Below, one piece after another: positions 17,705 to 27,179 of a stretch of DNA of 64,000 bases. Source of the stretch: Mycobacterium sp. D16R12 (lineage in GTDB: Bacteria > Actinomycetota > Actinomycetes > Mycobacteriales > Mycobacteriaceae); contig NZ_MAFC01000004.1 in the NCBI RefSeq assembly GCF_002013465.1, positions 62,001 through 126,000 on the forward strand, in the 5' to 3' direction. The position numbers and the translations under genes are program-made. Within the stretch, counting starts at the first letter, position 1. Each line of letters begins with the position of its first letter. Under the pieces are notes generated by a model that was given only the letters and a program-made list of their open reading frames with translations, made no database searches and had not been told where the DNA came from.

Positions 17705-18609
17705 TCGACGGAGTACGCCAGGTCCACCAGTGACCGGGCCGGTCCCGTCGGCGGAGACCCCGGCCGCCATACCGCCCGAAACTGACGCGTGAACACCATC
17801 TCGTCGGCGAGGGAGACCTCACAGAGAGTGCCCGCGGACAATTCAGGGGCCGCGATGAGGCGGCTGATCACCGCCGGCGCCAAACCCGTTGCTGCGGCAG
17901 CCTTGATCGCCGCCGCCGAGCCCAGTTCTGCCGCCGGCGTCGCGGGCTGGCACACCTGACTCAGCGCCTCCCAGACGGTGTCGCGGGTGCCGGAACCCGG
18001 CTCGCGCATGAGAAGCGGCGTGGTGGCGAGTTCGCGCAGTGTCACGGGTTTACGCCGCCGGGCCCACTTGTGTCCCGGCCCCACCACGACGACCAGTTCG
18101 TCGGCGCCCAGCACTTCCCCACTCAATCCGGGGGGCGCGTGCGGCCCCTCGATGAAACCCAGGGTCGCACCACCGCCCCGCACCAACTCACAGACCTGTT
18201 GCGTGTTGCCGACTTCCAGCGATACCGCGACATCAGCGTGCCGTGAACGAAGGGCCGTCAACCACAACGGAATTCGATGATCGGCAATGGTGCGCGAAGC
18301 GGCGACCACCAGCCGCGGCGCCTGGCCGGAATGCAGCGCGGCCACGCCGGTGACGAACTCTCGCGCCGCCGCGAGCACCGGCGTCGCGTAGCCGATGACG
18401 GCCAGTCCGGCATCGGTGAGCCGTGACCCGGTGGGACCACGCTCCAGCAATACCAACCGAAGGCGCCGTTCCAGCGCTCGGATACGCATGCTGGCCGCGG
18501 GTTGTGAAATGCCGTGCTGGCGCGCCGCCGCTCCCAGGCTGCCCGTCTCGGCGACAGACACCAGTAGGTCCAGCACATCGAGGTCGGGTGTGCCCGGAGG
18601 AAGAGGCAT
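17701..18609 (-). CDS. LysR family transcriptional regulator
   Basis: The 302-residue protein has a LysR N-terminal helix-turn-helix (about 10-68: DLLVSVAETGSLGAAARQHG, then QPAASMRIRALERRL) and a C-terminal effector domain with the usual two-lobed alpha/beta pattern (SRTIADHRIPLWLTAL to VFTRQFRAVW). The most likely counterpart is M. tuberculosis Rv0377. The target is not evident: the flanking genes are convergent or far upstream. Confidence 0.88.
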   Translation of the reverse strand: MPLPPGTPDLDVLDLLVSVAETGSLGAAARQHGISQPAASMRIRALERRLRLVLLERGPTGSRLTDAGLAVIGYATPVLAAAREFVTGVAALHSGQAPRLVVAASRTIADHRIPLWLTALRSRHADVAVSLEVGNTQQVCELVRGGGATLGFIEGPHAPPGLSGEVLGADELVVVVGPGHKWARRRKPVTLRELATTPLLMREPGSGTRDTVWEALSQVCQPATPAAELGSAAAIKAAAATGLAPAVISRLIAAPELSAGTLCEVSLADEMVFTRQFRAVWRPGSPPTGPARSLVDLAYSVD

Positions 18610-18705
18610 AAGTAAAGTTTATGGGGTCCGGCGCCATCCGGCACCGGACCCGCCGGAGATGTGCACGCATTGCAGGTTCGCTTCCGCGCACGGCGGCCGA
18701 TCAGT

Positions 18706-20286
18706 TCACTTGACGCACGCGACGCCGTCGGCACCCATCTGGCTCAAGTCGGTTGGCGCCGGCGCCTGTACACCCGTTCCCGTCGCGGCAACCGCGGTCA
18801 AGACGTCGGTGGTGTTGGCCTCCGCCGACGAATCGCCCTTTTTGCCGGCACTGTGATGTGCGATGTAGTCGTCCGCGGGGAACTGCGAGCCCACCGTCAG
18901 CTGCACAGTCCCGGGCGCAACGGCACCGGATTCCGTCATGGGCAGGTGCAGTTGATCGGCGAGCGCCTGCGCGCCCTCTTGTGCGTCTGAGCCATAGACA
19001 ATCGAACTCTCGGTCGACATGGCCTCTGCCGTCGTGGCACGACCACGCGTGAATCCGCGGGCCGTAAAGGCATCTTCGATCGCCGCACCCAGCCCGTCGC
19101 GCTCTGTCGCATTGACGACGTTGAGCACCACGGGCGCCGAGAGCGAGACCACGGGAGCCGCCGCGACCGCAGTGGGCGCCGCGGGGGCAATATCGGCGGT
19201 GAAGCGATCGTGGACGATCTGCCGGATCGTCGGGAGGTCCACGATGTTGACGTCCGAGCCGTTCGAATCCTCGCCAAAGTCGGAGATGGGCAACGTGTAG
19301 AGAGACATCGGCCTCTTGGTCAATGTAGAGGCGCGCGCGGCGAAGTCGACGATGTTGAGGCCGGAGTCGATCGCGACATTCTCGTGCGCGACATTCAGGA
19401 TGTTGCGCACCGCGGAGGGATTCGACATCGCCCCGCCCTTGCGCACCGCGGTCAACAACGACACCAGGAAGGCCTGCTGGCGACGGGTCCGGTCCATATC
19501 CGTGAACGATCCGTCGTTTTCGTCGCGCCGTTGCCTGACGAAGGCCATCGCCTGGGCTGCGTCGATCTGTTGAACGCCTTCGTGGAAGTTGGCGCCGGAG
19601 AACTCGTCGACCGTGTCGTGGTTCAGGCACACGGTGATGGGCTGCACCGCCTTGGCGATCTGGAAGAACGCAGCGAGGGTCACTTCCACGAAGTGATCGA
19701 TCGGCACACCCAGAAAGTCACGCACTGTGTCGATCTGAGCCTTGCGCCCCGCCTCACGGGCGGCCTGCTCACGAGCGGTCAGATCGTTTGCGCCGGCAGA
19801 ATCCGAGCCACCGTTGGCCTGCCTGTCGAGCGCCTGTTGGTAGGCAAATCCGTAGGCCTGCTTGATCTTGCCCTTGCACACCGACCCGGGGCAGCCCGCC
19901 AGGTCCACGTAGTCGTCGCGCGGGATCGACACTGCGCTGATGGGGCCGTCGTTGCCCGGGATATGCACCACGATCAGCACATTTGCGTTGTACCCGCCGG
20001 ACGTTTCGTCACCGGCATGTAGCGCGTCGTACATGTCCTGCGGCAGCGGCTGCCCGTTCTGGTCGAGCCGACTATCCAGGCCCATGAGCAGAATGTTCTG
20101 GTCCTGGCCGACAGGAGTCAGCACCCCGGGTAGCACGTGTGAAGTAATGATCTGCCCCACCGCCGTGTTGTACCCGGCCCAGCCAAAACCCGTGATGGCC
20201 ATGACAAATGCCGCAGCGATACCGGCGACCAGACGCCCCTTCTCCAGCACCCAGCGCTGCGCCTCACCAGAATCCAGCTCGCCCAT
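18706..20286 (-). CDS. LytR-CpsA-Psr (LCP) family protein with LytR_C domain
   Basis: The 526-residue protein has a cytoplasmic start, one transmembrane helix (about 19-41), an LCP domain (about 60-330) and a C-terminal LytR_C domain (about 385-480). LCP hallmarks are LLMGLDSR, ISAVSIPRDDYVDL with the pyrophosphate-binding Arg-Asp, and the later AMAFVRQRRDENDGSFTDMDRTRRQQAFL block. LCP enzymes transfer polymers from a lipid carrier to peptidoglycan; in mycobacteria they attach arabinogalactan. Several paralogues exist per genome, so which one this is cannot be told. Confidence 0.92.
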   Translation of the reverse strand: MGELDSGEAQRWVLEKGRLVAGIAAAFVMAITGFGWAGYNTAVGQIITSHVLPGVLTPVGQDQNILLMGLDSRLDQNGQPLPQDMYDALHAGDETSGGYNANVLIVVHIPGNDGPISAVSIPRDDYVDLAGCPGSVCKGKIKQAYGFAYQQALDRQANGGSDSAGANDLTAREQAAREAGRKAQIDTVRDFLGVPIDHFVEVTLAAFFQIAKAVQPITVCLNHDTVDEFSGANFHEGVQQIDAAQAMAFVRQRRDENDGSFTDMDRTRRQQAFLVSLLTAVRKGGAMSNPSAVRNILNVAHENVAIDSGLNIVDFAARASTLTKRPMSLYTLPISDFGEDSNGSDVNIVDLPTIRQIVHDRFTADIAPAAPTAVAAAPVVSLSAPVVLNVVNATERDGLGAAIEDAFTARGFTRGRATTAEAMSTESSIVYGSDAQEGAQALADQLHLPMTESGAVAPGTVQLTVGSQFPADDYIAHHSAGKKGDSSAEANTTDVLTAVAATGTGVQAPAPTDLSQMGADGVACVK

Positions 20287-20406
20287 AACAGTTGACCATT
20301 GTTGTGGACAACTGGCCCAAAACGCGGCAAGCAGGCCTCGGACTCCGCGGCGAGTCCCTTATCGGCGTCGACTGTGAGGTAGGTGTCAATTTGCCAGGGC
20401 CGCTCG

Positions 20407-20838
20407 CTAATCCACGCGGGTAAGCCCAAGCACCGGGATGACCCGGGTGGTCTTGCGTTCGTACTCGGCGAAGTTCTCGAAACGCTCCGCCTGGCGCGCA
20501 TAGATTCGGTCGCGCTCCTCACCCACCACATCGCGGACCGTCACCGGGTAGTGGTCACCGCCGATTTCGACAGACACCTTCTCGGGATGCGCCAGCGCGT
20601 TGTGGTACCACGCAGAGCTGGTGTCCCGCCCGTTGTTGGAGGCGAACACGTAGAACTCGCCGCCATCTTCGCCCGGCTGGTAGGCCATCGGGTTTTGACG
20701 CGACTCGCCCGACTTGGCCCCGACGGTATGCAGAATGAGCATGTCGAACTGCGCGAAGAAGCCGTCAGCTCCACCGGTTTCGCGAATCTGGGTCATGACA
20801 TTGGCATGGAATCCCGCGGGATCATTCAATTCGGTCAT
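20407..20838 (-). CDS. Deazaflavin (F420)-dependent nitroreductase, Ddn family
   Basis: The 143-residue protein has the Ddn split-barrel pattern: LILHTVGAKSGESRQNPMAYQPG binds the F420 phosphate side, then FYVFASNNGRDTSSAWYHNALAHPEKVSVEIGG, and a C-terminal ERKTTRVIPVLGLTR. In M. tuberculosis, Ddn relatives reduce quinones or activate nitro prodrugs using F420H2. It lies 28 bp downstream of the TetR gene, with a palindrome in the gap, suggesting control by that TetR. Confidence 0.9.
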   Translation of the reverse strand: MTELNDPAGFHANVMTQIRETGGADGFFAQFDMLILHTVGAKSGESRQNPMAYQPGEDGGEFYVFASNNGRDTSSAWYHNALAHPEKVSVEIGGDHYPVTVRDVVGEERDRIYARQAERFENFAEYERKTTRVIPVLGLTRVD

Positions 20839-20844
20839 GACATC

Positions 20845-20871
20845 AATAATGTCAGTTTAGTTGACATTATT
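20845..20871. promoter_or_regulatory. 10-bp inverted repeat upstream of the Ddn gene
   Basis: AATAATGTCA (20845-20854) and TGACATTATT (20862-20871), spacer 7 bp, form a perfect inverted repeat that overlaps the TetR stop codon and ends 7 bp before the Ddn start. Its AT content stands out from the GC-rich surroundings. Likely operator; the cognate regulator could be the adjacent TetR protein, although its own promoter has a different palindrome. Confidence 0.5.
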
Positions 20872-21493
20872 CCACTCGGCGCAGAAAGTCGTCGACGAGC
20901 GAATCCAGGAACCCCCCGTCGACCGTCTCCCCGGTCACGATCACGCGGTAGTACAGGGGCGCGACCAACTGTTCGGCCAGAAGAGCGACATCAACGCCGG
21001 CGGGCAGTTCCCCTCGCTGCACCGCACGAACGAACGGAATCTGGTCGCGCGCCTGCTGTTCGCGTAGGTAGCGAGCCCGGAACGTATCCGCGAGCTGCGG
21101 GTCATGCTGAGACTGGCCAATGAGTGCCCGAAACACCGCGCCCGCGTCATCGGTCGTGAGGAACCGCGCGGTGGCGCCCACATGGTGCCGCAGGTCGGCC
21201 TCGAGGCTGCCCAGATCGGACGGATCCAACTGAAATGCCGCGTCTTCCAAGAACACGTCCATCAGCACATCCGACTTCGAACTCCACCAGCGGTAGACGG
21301 TCTGCTTGGCCACACCCGCGGCCTTGGCGATGCCTTCCATCGTCACTCCGGCGTAGCCCTTGGCGACCAGCAGATCGTCGGCAGCGTGAATGACGGCCTC
21401 GCGCGCGGTCTCGCTGCGGCCATGCCGGTTGCCGAAATGGCGGCGCGCGTCGTCACCCTCACGGGGCTTGGCCGTCTCGCTCACAACGTTCAT
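20867..21493 (-). CDS. TetR family transcriptional regulator
   Basis: The 208-residue protein has the TetR DNA-binding helices near residues 27-75 (AREAVIHAADDLLVAKGYAG, then MEGIAKAAGVAKQTVYRWWSSK) and a TetR_C domain with RALIGQSQHDPQL. It is divergent from an O-methyltransferase gene (48-bp gap holding an inverted repeat) and upstream of the Ddn gene. It probably represses both sides. The inducer is unknown. Confidence 0.9.
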   Translation of the reverse strand: MNVVSETAKPREGDDARRHFGNRHGRSETAREAVIHAADDLLVAKGYAGVTMEGIAKAAGVAKQTVYRWWSSKSDVLMDVFLEDAAFQLDPSDLGSLEADLRHHVGATARFLTTDDAGAVFRALIGQSQHDPQLADTFRARYLREQQARDQIPFVRAVQRGELPAGVDVALLAEQLVAPLYYRVIVTGETVDGGFLDSLVDDFLRRVE

Positions 21494-21511
21494 CGAATCA
21501 CCACCCTAGAC

Positions 21512-21531
21512 TAGACGAGACGTTGCGTCTA
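21512..21531. promoter_or_regulatory. Inverted repeat between tetR and methyltransferase
   Basis: TAGACG (21512-21517) and CGTCTA (21526-21531) form an inverted repeat with an 8-bp spacer in the 48-bp gap between the divergent genes. It overlaps where both promoters must lie and is the natural candidate for the TetR operator. Confidence 0.5.
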
Positions 21532-21541
21532 TTCTAAAACT

Positions 21542-22183
21542 ATGACCTCAACATTGAATGAACCCGAATTCGCCACGATCGTGGACCGGCTCTTCGAGAA
21601 CGCCTCGCGTGATGCACTCCCCGTCGACCGGACCACTTTCCACGAGAAGTCCGTCGCGGAGCGCGTCGAGCTGTTCCAGAACATCTACGTGCCCGTCGCA
21701 CCCGATGCCGGACGGCTCCTCTACAGCCTGGTCCGGGCGATCAAGCCCAAGACCATCGTCGAGTACGGCCTGTCCTACGGAATCTCAACCCTGCATTCGG
21801 CCGCCGCCGTTCGCGACAACGGTTTCGGCCGCATCATCACCACGGAAATGAACACCGCGAAGATCGCCGCCTCACGCGCGACCTTCGCCGAGGCCGGGGT
21901 GTCCGACCTCGTCACCATCCTGGAGGGTGATGCCCGCGAGACGCTGAAGACGATCGAGGGGCCGATCGAGTTTCTACTGCTGGACGGCTGGCCCGACCTG
22001 GACCTGCCAATTCTCAAGATCCTCGAGGACAAGCTGGCGCCGGGGGCTCTCGTCATCGCCGACAACGTCGGATTCGAAAGCAGCAAGCCGTATTTGGAAT
22101 ACATCCGTACCCCAGAGAACGGCTACGTGAGCGTGGCCTCACCCATCGGGGAATGCATGGAGCTCAGCTGCCGTTGTGCGTAA
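21542..22183 (+). CDS. Class I SAM-dependent O-methyltransferase
   Basis: The 213-residue protein fits the methyltransferase-3 (COMT-like) family. The SAM-binding motif I reads TIVEYGLSYGISTLHSAAA with the acidic end of motif II in IITTEMN; motif IV is EFLLLDGWPDLDLPILK and the end is ALVIADNVGFES. The product probably methylates a hydroxyl of a small molecule, but the substrate is unknown. It is divergent from, and likely repressed by, the TetR protein. Confidence 0.88.
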   Translation: MTSTLNEPEFATIVDRLFENASRDALPVDRTTFHEKSVAERVELFQNIYVPVAPDAGRLLYSLVRAIKPKTIVEYGLSYGISTLHSAAAVRDNGFGRIITTEMNTAKIAASRATFAEAGVSDLVTILEGDARETLKTIEGPIEFLLLDGWPDLDLPILKILEDKLAPGALVIADNVGFESSKPYLEYIRTPENGYVSVASPIGECMELSCRCA

Positions 22184-22273
22184 CGGTGCAATCTCACAGA
22201 AGCGTTGGCGGCGGTCGTCTCGCCAAAGTCTCCCGCCGCCAACGCCTTCAGAACCACTCCAGGAAGGTGTGGC

Positions 22274-22630
22274 ATGTCCAAATCTACCCTCGGCCTGACG
22301 GCCGCGGCGTGCACTTCGTTCGCATTGCTGTGTGCGGCGCCCGCGTCCGCGGGACCCAACTCCCCTCAGACACCCAGCGAACTCGGCGCCGCGCTCCAAT
22401 CGCAGGGCTATAAAGTTCAGTACGAGCGAATCGGCAACTGCGCCTTGGATGCCGGATCGGTTGTCGGCACCCGGATCGGCCCGGCGGTGTGGGCGGATAC
22501 CACCACGCAGACCAAGGCCGGTGGCGGCGTCGGCGATGGTGCCGGTACCCGCGGAGGTGTCACCTGGAGCCATGACGTCGACCACCAGATCGCCTACATC
22601 ACGGTGGCATGCAAACGTGCGGCCAAATGA
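22274..22630 (+). CDS. Small secreted protein of unknown function
   Basis: A product of 118 residues with a clear signal peptide (about 1-26, ending APASA). Two Cys remain in the mature part (in GNCALDAG and TVACKRAAK) and may form a disulfide. The ATG at 22274 has a good ribosome site (aggaagg at 22261-22267), which decides the start over an upstream in-frame ATG. The family is not recognised; mycobacteria encode many such exported proteins. Confidence 0.75.
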   Translation: MSKSTLGLTAAACTSFALLCAAPASAGPNSPQTPSELGAALQSQGYKVQYERIGNCALDAGSVVGTRIGPAVWADTTTQTKAGGGVGDGAGTRGGVTWSHDVDHQIAYITVACKRAAK

Positions 22631-22777
22631 GCCCGGCAGTACGGGATATCCGGTCGCGATGGGAGCGGTGATAGTTGGCAAATAATCGGGTGCGCCAGCC
22701 GCCTTGGGGAATTATGATGCCTGAAATCATCAGTCCCACAAGGTAGCTGGGGGCACCCGGAACGAAGGACTTCTGCC

Positions 22778-23287
22778 ATGACTGCGTGGGTCACCCGCGC
22801 CGAGCGTTCGCAGGACAACGCGGCGATTCACGCGGTGAACATTGCGGCCTTCCCCGCTGACGGCGAGGCCAACCTGGTGGATGCGCTGCGCGCAGATCCG
22901 GCCGCATGGATCGACGGCCTGTCCACCGTGAGCGTTGACGGCGGGGGGACGATCGTCGCGCATGCACTACTGACCCGCTGCACCGTGGGGGCAGAGCCCG
23001 CGCTCGCTCTGGGGCCATGCGCCGTGCTGCCGAGGTTTCAGCGCACCGGGGCCGGTTCGGCAGCCATTCGCGCCGGCCTCGACCTCGCACGCAATCTCGG
23101 TGAGAACCTGGTCGTGGTGCTGGGACATGCCCTCTACTACCCACGATTCGGATTCACGCCGGCATCAGCATTCGGGATTACGGCGGGATTCGACGTCACC
23201 GACGACACGTTTCTCACACTGTCGTTAGATCCCCAACGCGAGACACCACGCGGCCAGATCGCCTTTCCAGCGGCATTCGGCGTCTAA
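22778..23287 (+). CDS. GNAT family N-acetyltransferase (YhbS-like)
   Basis: The 169-residue protein has the GNAT fold: beta strand TIVAHALLTRC, then LGPCAVLPRFQRTGAGSAAIRAGL, which contains the acetyl-CoA P-loop (Q/R-x-x-G-x-G/A), then VVVLGHALYYPRFGFTPAS, typical of YhbS-like members. The acceptor is unknown. It is followed by the NUDIX gene 2 bp after its stop, so the two are likely an operon. Confidence 0.88.
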   Translation: MTAWVTRAERSQDNAAIHAVNIAAFPADGEANLVDALRADPAAWIDGLSTVSVDGGGTIVAHALLTRCTVGAEPALALGPCAVLPRFQRTGAGSAAIRAGLDLARNLGENLVVVLGHALYYPRFGFTPASAFGITAGFDVTDDTFLTLSLDPQRETPRGQIAFPAAFGV

Positions 23288-23289
23288 CT

Positions 23290-23697
23290 ATGCCCATCAT
23301 TCGGGTCAGCGCTGTCGTACTACGGGACGACCGTGGGGCAGTCCTGACTGTGCGCAAACGCGGCAGCACCCGGTTCATGCTGCCGGGAGGGAAGCCCGAC
23401 GCGGGTGAAAGTGCCGTCCAGACCGCCGTACGCGAGGTCCGTGAAGAGCTCTCGGTACAGCTGGAACCGGCGGCCCTGCGACCGATCGGAGTCTTCAGAG
23501 CCGCGGCCGCGAACGAACCCGGATTCGATGTCGAGTCGGCAGTCTTCGAGCATCCGCCGGTATCGGTCAGCCAACCCGCCGCTGAGATCGAAGAGCTGCG
23601 TTGGCAGTTACTCGATGAGCCCTACCCCGCAGACTTGGCACCGCTGCTCGTGGAGCACGTGCTCCCCATCCTGTCCGGGAAGCGGCCGCGGCCATAG
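23290..23697 (+). CDS. NUDIX hydrolase
   Basis: The 135-residue protein carries the Nudix box G-x5-E-x7-R-E-V-x-E-E-L at about residues 34-55, the Mg-binding motif for hydrolysis of nucleoside diphosphate-linked compounds. The N-terminus (VSAVVLRDDRGAVLTVRKRG) matches the MutT/Nudt-like fold. It could sanitise oxidised nucleotides or act on another NDP-X substrate. Coupled to the GNAT gene. Confidence 0.9.
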   Translation: MPIIRVSAVVLRDDRGAVLTVRKRGSTRFMLPGGKPDAGESAVQTAVREVREELSVQLEPAALRPIGVFRAAAANEPGFDVESAVFEHPPVSVSQPAAEIEELRWQLLDEPYPADLAPLLVEHVLPILSGKRPRP

Positions 23698-23723
23698 CGC
23701 CGCCGGGGCGCTCGCCGCACTTA

Positions 23724-25367
23724 CTACAGAGTTGCATCCAGTTGCCCTAGCCGGTCGGTGAGCCTCAGATTCTCTGAGTAGTCAACCGGGCAGGCGATCA
23801 GTGAGACGCCGTCATCGTCAAGGGCGGCTTGCAGCGTCGGCTGCAATTGGTCGGCGGCAGTGATGCGATAGCCCTTGGCCCCGAAGCTCTCCGCGTAGGA
23901 AACAATATCGGGGTTGGTGAACGAGACGTGATGGTGCTCGCCAAGTTCGAGGTCCATCTTCCACTCGATGAGCCCGTAGCCACCGTCTTCCCAGATCAGC
24001 ACCACCAGCGGGATCTGCTCGCGTACGGCAGTCTCGATCTCCTGCGAGTTCATCAGGAACGCCCCGTCACCCGCGACGGCCAGCACCTTCACGTCGGGGT
24101 GGGCCAGCTTGACGCCAATTGCTCCGGGCAACGCGAAACCCATGGTGGACAGACCGTTAGAGACAAGACAGGTGTTGGGCTCGTACGTCGGATAAAGGCG
24201 CGCCATCCACATCTTGGTGGCGCCGGTATCGACGAGCACGATGTCACTGCGACCCAGTGTGGCCCGGATGTCGGCCACGATTCGCTGCGGGGCCATGGGG
24301 AAACGCGAATCCTGCTGTCCCCGAGCAAATTCCTCTACGAGCAGGGCAGATCCAGGAGCAGACGTGCAGTCGAAGCGGTGCCCGGCCAGCGCGTCGGTGA
24401 GCGCGTTGACCGACGCACTGATATCACCGATGATTCCCACCGACACCGAGTAGTGCGCGTCGACCTCGGCCGGGAACCTATGGATGTGGATGATCTCCTT
24501 GTCACCGAGTGGGTTGATCCGGACCGGGTCGAACTCTTGCAGCTCATACCCCACCGCAACAATCACATCGGCGTGCTCAAAGCCGAAATTGGCGTAGTCG
24601 CGCCGCATAAAGCCGACCGTTCCCATGCTATTGGGGTGATCATCGGGCATCGCGCCCTTACCGTGGAAGGTGTTGGCCACCGGCACGCCGAGCGCCTCGG
24701 AGAACCGAATAAGTGCTGCGGTCGCATCACCACGGGCGGCGCCGTGCCCGGCCAGCACCACCGGCCGATGTGCCCGCCGCAGGATGTCGACCGCCCGCTG
24801 CACCTGGCCAGCCATCGGCGCTTCGGCATGTACCACATTGCGCGGCAACGGATTCAGTTCATAGTCGGCGCTATCGGCGTCGATGTTTTCGGGCACCGCC
24901 AGAAAGACGGCCGCCGGCCGTTCGGTCTCCGCGAGTTTGAAGGCCTTGCGGAACATTTCTGGGATCGCCCGGGCCGTGGGAACGCCGTCCGCCCAGCGGG
25001 TAATCGGACGGAACATCGCCACAAGGTCTACGTACTGATGAGATTCCTTGTAGGCCCTGTCCTGTCCTACCTGGGCAGAGATAGCGACCAGGGGCGTACT
25101 GTTTGTCGATGCGTCGGCCACTCCCAGCTGCAGGTTGATCGCCCCGGGACCCAACGTCGCCGATACCACCCCGGCACGCCCAGTCACCCGGCCGTACATT
25201 TCCGCCATGAATGCTGCGCCCTGCTCATGGCGGGTGAGGATGTAGCGAATGTCCGATGCCGCAAGTGCCTGGATAAACCGGATGTTCTCCTCCCCCGGTA
25301 TCCCGAAGACCACGGAAACGCCCTCGTTCTCCAAACACTTCACCATTAATTGGGCAGCTGTGCTCAT
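23724..25367 (-). CDS. ilvG: Acetolactate synthase large subunit-like TPP enzyme
   Basis: The 547-residue protein is the same length as M. tuberculosis IlvG (Rv1820) and has the three-domain TPP-enzyme layout. The N-terminal Pyr domain has FGIPGEENIRFIQAL with the activating Glu, the middle domain binds a FAD-type cofactor, and the C-terminal PP domain has VAGDGAFLMNSQEIETA, the Mg-TPP loop. It would condense two pyruvates to acetolactate in branched-chain amino acid synthesis; the main catalytic subunit in mycobacteria is IlvB1, so this paralogue may have a different ketoacid. It is divergent from gabD1 with only 29 bp between starts. Confidence 0.86.
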   Translation of the reverse strand: MSTAAQLMVKCLENEGVSVVFGIPGEENIRFIQALAASDIRYILTRHEQGAAFMAEMYGRVTGRAGVVSATLGPGAINLQLGVADASTNSTPLVAISAQVGQDRAYKESHQYVDLVAMFRPITRWADGVPTARAIPEMFRKAFKLAETERPAAVFLAVPENIDADSADYELNPLPRNVVHAEAPMAGQVQRAVDILRRAHRPVVLAGHGAARGDATAALIRFSEALGVPVANTFHGKGAMPDDHPNSMGTVGFMRRDYANFGFEHADVIVAVGYELQEFDPVRINPLGDKEIIHIHRFPAEVDAHYSVSVGIIGDISASVNALTDALAGHRFDCTSAPGSALLVEEFARGQQDSRFPMAPQRIVADIRATLGRSDIVLVDTGATKMWMARLYPTYEPNTCLVSNGLSTMGFALPGAIGVKLAHPDVKVLAVAGDGAFLMNSQEIETAVREQIPLVVLIWEDGGYGLIEWKMDLELGEHHHVSFTNPDIVSYAESFGAKGYRITAADQLQPTLQAALDDDGVSLIACPVDYSENLRLTDRLGQLDATL

Positions 25368-25396
25368 CTTTCCTACGGTAGTGGCACGCTAGAGAC

Positions 25397-26770
25397 ATGC
25401 CTATCGCAACGATCAACCCGGCCACCGGAGAGACGATCAAGACCTTCGTACCGGCGTCCGACGCGGAAATCGACGCTGCCATCGGACGCGCACACGAACG
25501 GTTCAAGCAATACCGCACAACAAGTTTCGCCGAACGCACCGGATGGGCGGTAGCCACCGCCAATCTCCTGGAAGCGGAGGCCGATGATGTCGCCGCCCTG
25601 ATGACGCTGGAAATGGGCAAGACTTTAGCCTCGGCAAAGGCCGAGGTGCTCAAGTGCGCCAAGGGATTCCGGTTCTACGCACAGCACGCCCAGGCGATGC
25701 TCGCCCCGGAATCGGCCGACGCATTTGCCATCAACGCATCACAAGCCTACGCCCAGTACCAGCCCCTAGGGGTGGTACTGGCGGTGATGCCGTGGAACTT
25801 CCCCCTCTGGCAGGCGGTGAGATTCGCAGCGCCCGCACTCATGGCAGGCAACGTGGGCCTGCTCAAACATGCCTCGAACGTGCCCCAGTCCGCGCTGTAT
25901 CTCGCCGACGTGATCGCGCGCGGCGGATTCCCCGACGGCTGCTTTCAGACACTGCTGGTGCCAGCGGGTGCGGTTGAACGGATTCTGCGTGACCCGCGGG
26001 TGGCAGCCGCCACGCTCACCGGAAGCGAACCGGCGGGGCGCTCTGTGGCCGCGATCGCCGGCGATGAAGTGAAGCCCGCCGTTCTCGAACTCGGCGGCAG
26101 CGACCCGTTTATCGTGATGCCGTCGGCCGACCTTGAGCAGGCCGTCTCGACCGCGGTCACGGCCAGAGTCCAGAACAACGGTCAATCCTGTATCGCCGCG
26201 AAGAGATTCATCGCCCATCGCGATATCTACGACGACTTCCTATCCAGGTTTGTCGAGAAAATGGCTGCCCTACGCGTCGGCGACCCGACGGACCCGGCCA
26301 CCGAGGTCGGACCGCTGGCCACCGAGCAGGGCCGCGACGAGGTCGACAAGCAGGTGCAGCAGGCCGCAGCGGCCGGCGCCACCGTCCGCTGCGGGGGCAC
26401 ACGCCCAGATGGCCCAGGGTGGTACTACCCGCCAACCGTCATCACCGATATCACCAAGGACATGCCGATATTCGGCGAAGAGGTGTTCGGTCCGGTCGCC
26501 TCAGTCTACCGCGCAACTGACATCGAGGAAGCAATCGAGATCGCCAACGGCACGTCTTTCGGCCTCGGCGCCAACGCGTGGACACGCGAAGAAGCCGAGC
26601 AGCAACGCTTCATCGACGACATCGACGCCGGACAGGTCTTCATCAACGGCATGACGGTGTCATACCCGGAGGTCCCATTCGGTGGCATCAAACGCTCGGG
26701 GTACGGCCGCGAACTCTCGGCCCATGGCATCCGGGAGTTCTGCAATATCAAGACGGTCTGGATCGCCTGA
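25397..26770 (+). CDS. gabD1: Succinate-semialdehyde dehydrogenase (NADP+)
   Basis: The 457-residue enzyme oxidises succinic semialdehyde to succinate, feeding the TCA bypass in mycobacteria. The catalytic Glu is in [11 protein letters not shown] and the nucleophilic Cys in [12 protein letters not shown]; the cofactor region is [21 protein letters not shown], then [13 protein letters not shown]. Length and N-terminus match the corrected start of M. tuberculosis GabD1 (Rv0234c). Divergent from ilvG. Its 3' end marks the left edge of the ssrA-adjacent accessory region. Confidence 0.9.
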   Translation: MPIATINPATGETIKTFVPASDAEIDAAIGRAHERFKQYRTTSFAERTGWAVATANLLEAEADDVAALMTLEMGKTLASAKAEVLKCAKGFRFYAQHAQAMLAPESADAFAINASQAYAQYQPLGVVLAVMPWNFPLWQAVRFAAPALMAGNVGLLKHASNVPQSALYLADVIARGGFPDGCFQTLLVPAGAVERILRDPRVAAATLTGSEPAGRSVAAIAGDEVKPAVLELGGSDPFIVMPSADLEQAVSTAVTARVQNNGQSCIAAKRFIAHRDIYDDFLSRFVEKMAALRVGDPTDPATEVGPLATEQGRDEVDKQVQQAAAAGATVRCGGTRPDGPGWYYPPTVITDITKDMPIFGEEVFGPVASVYRATDIEEAIEIANGTSFGLGANAWTREEAEQQRFIDDIDAGQVFINGMTVSYPEVPFGGIKRSGYGRELSAHGIREFCNIKTVWIA

Positions 26771-27179
26771 GCCACGGGCGTTCGGGAAAGACCGGACAAA
26801 TCAGCTTGACTCAAGCACGGTACCGCGGAAGCCGGCCAAAAAGCCAAGGATGAAAGCGTCCCACATATTTCATGCCCCAGGGCTTCGCCGTAGGTGGTTA
26901 CGGTGTCGCCTGCGGAACAGATCAGCCGGGTATGAGGCCGCAGCACGCCATCTGCAGCACCCGTCACCGCGACATGCGCATTGCTCACTCGCGGATCGCT
27001 CGCCAGTGGGCGCACCCCGGGGCCGAGTCCGCGCGCAGGCGCCAGTGACATATTCCAGCCCTGCCCGCCAAACCAGCCATCCAGACCAAGCCGACCCTTC
27101 CTTAGCCAAGCGGGTCATCGACACCATTGGCGAGGCGCGCTACCCTCACTTCAACCTACAACTTACCGAGGGGCAGCGT
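26771..27179. other. Region at the island's left edge without a clear gene
   Basis: No gene is supported on the plus strand. On the minus strand, the stretch 26870-27051 reads as about 60 codons with strong GC at third positions (MSLAPARGLGPGVRPLASDP...), typical of mycobacterial coding DNA, then degenerates into the antisense of gabD1. It may be a remnant of a core gene cut by the insertion of the island, but I do not recognise it. The ribosome site for the DUF262 gene (gagggg) is at 27168-27173. Confidence 0.35.

Noticed and set aside
23829..25349. 506-residue open frame antisense to ilvG
   Set aside because: It is the complement of a high-GC coding frame; the sense protein is a clear TPP enzyme.
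26682..27179. Upstream extension of the DUF262 frame to 26682
   Set aside because: It overlaps the end of gabD1, has Arg/Pro-rich shadow-like content, and a good ribosome site supports GTG 27180 instead.
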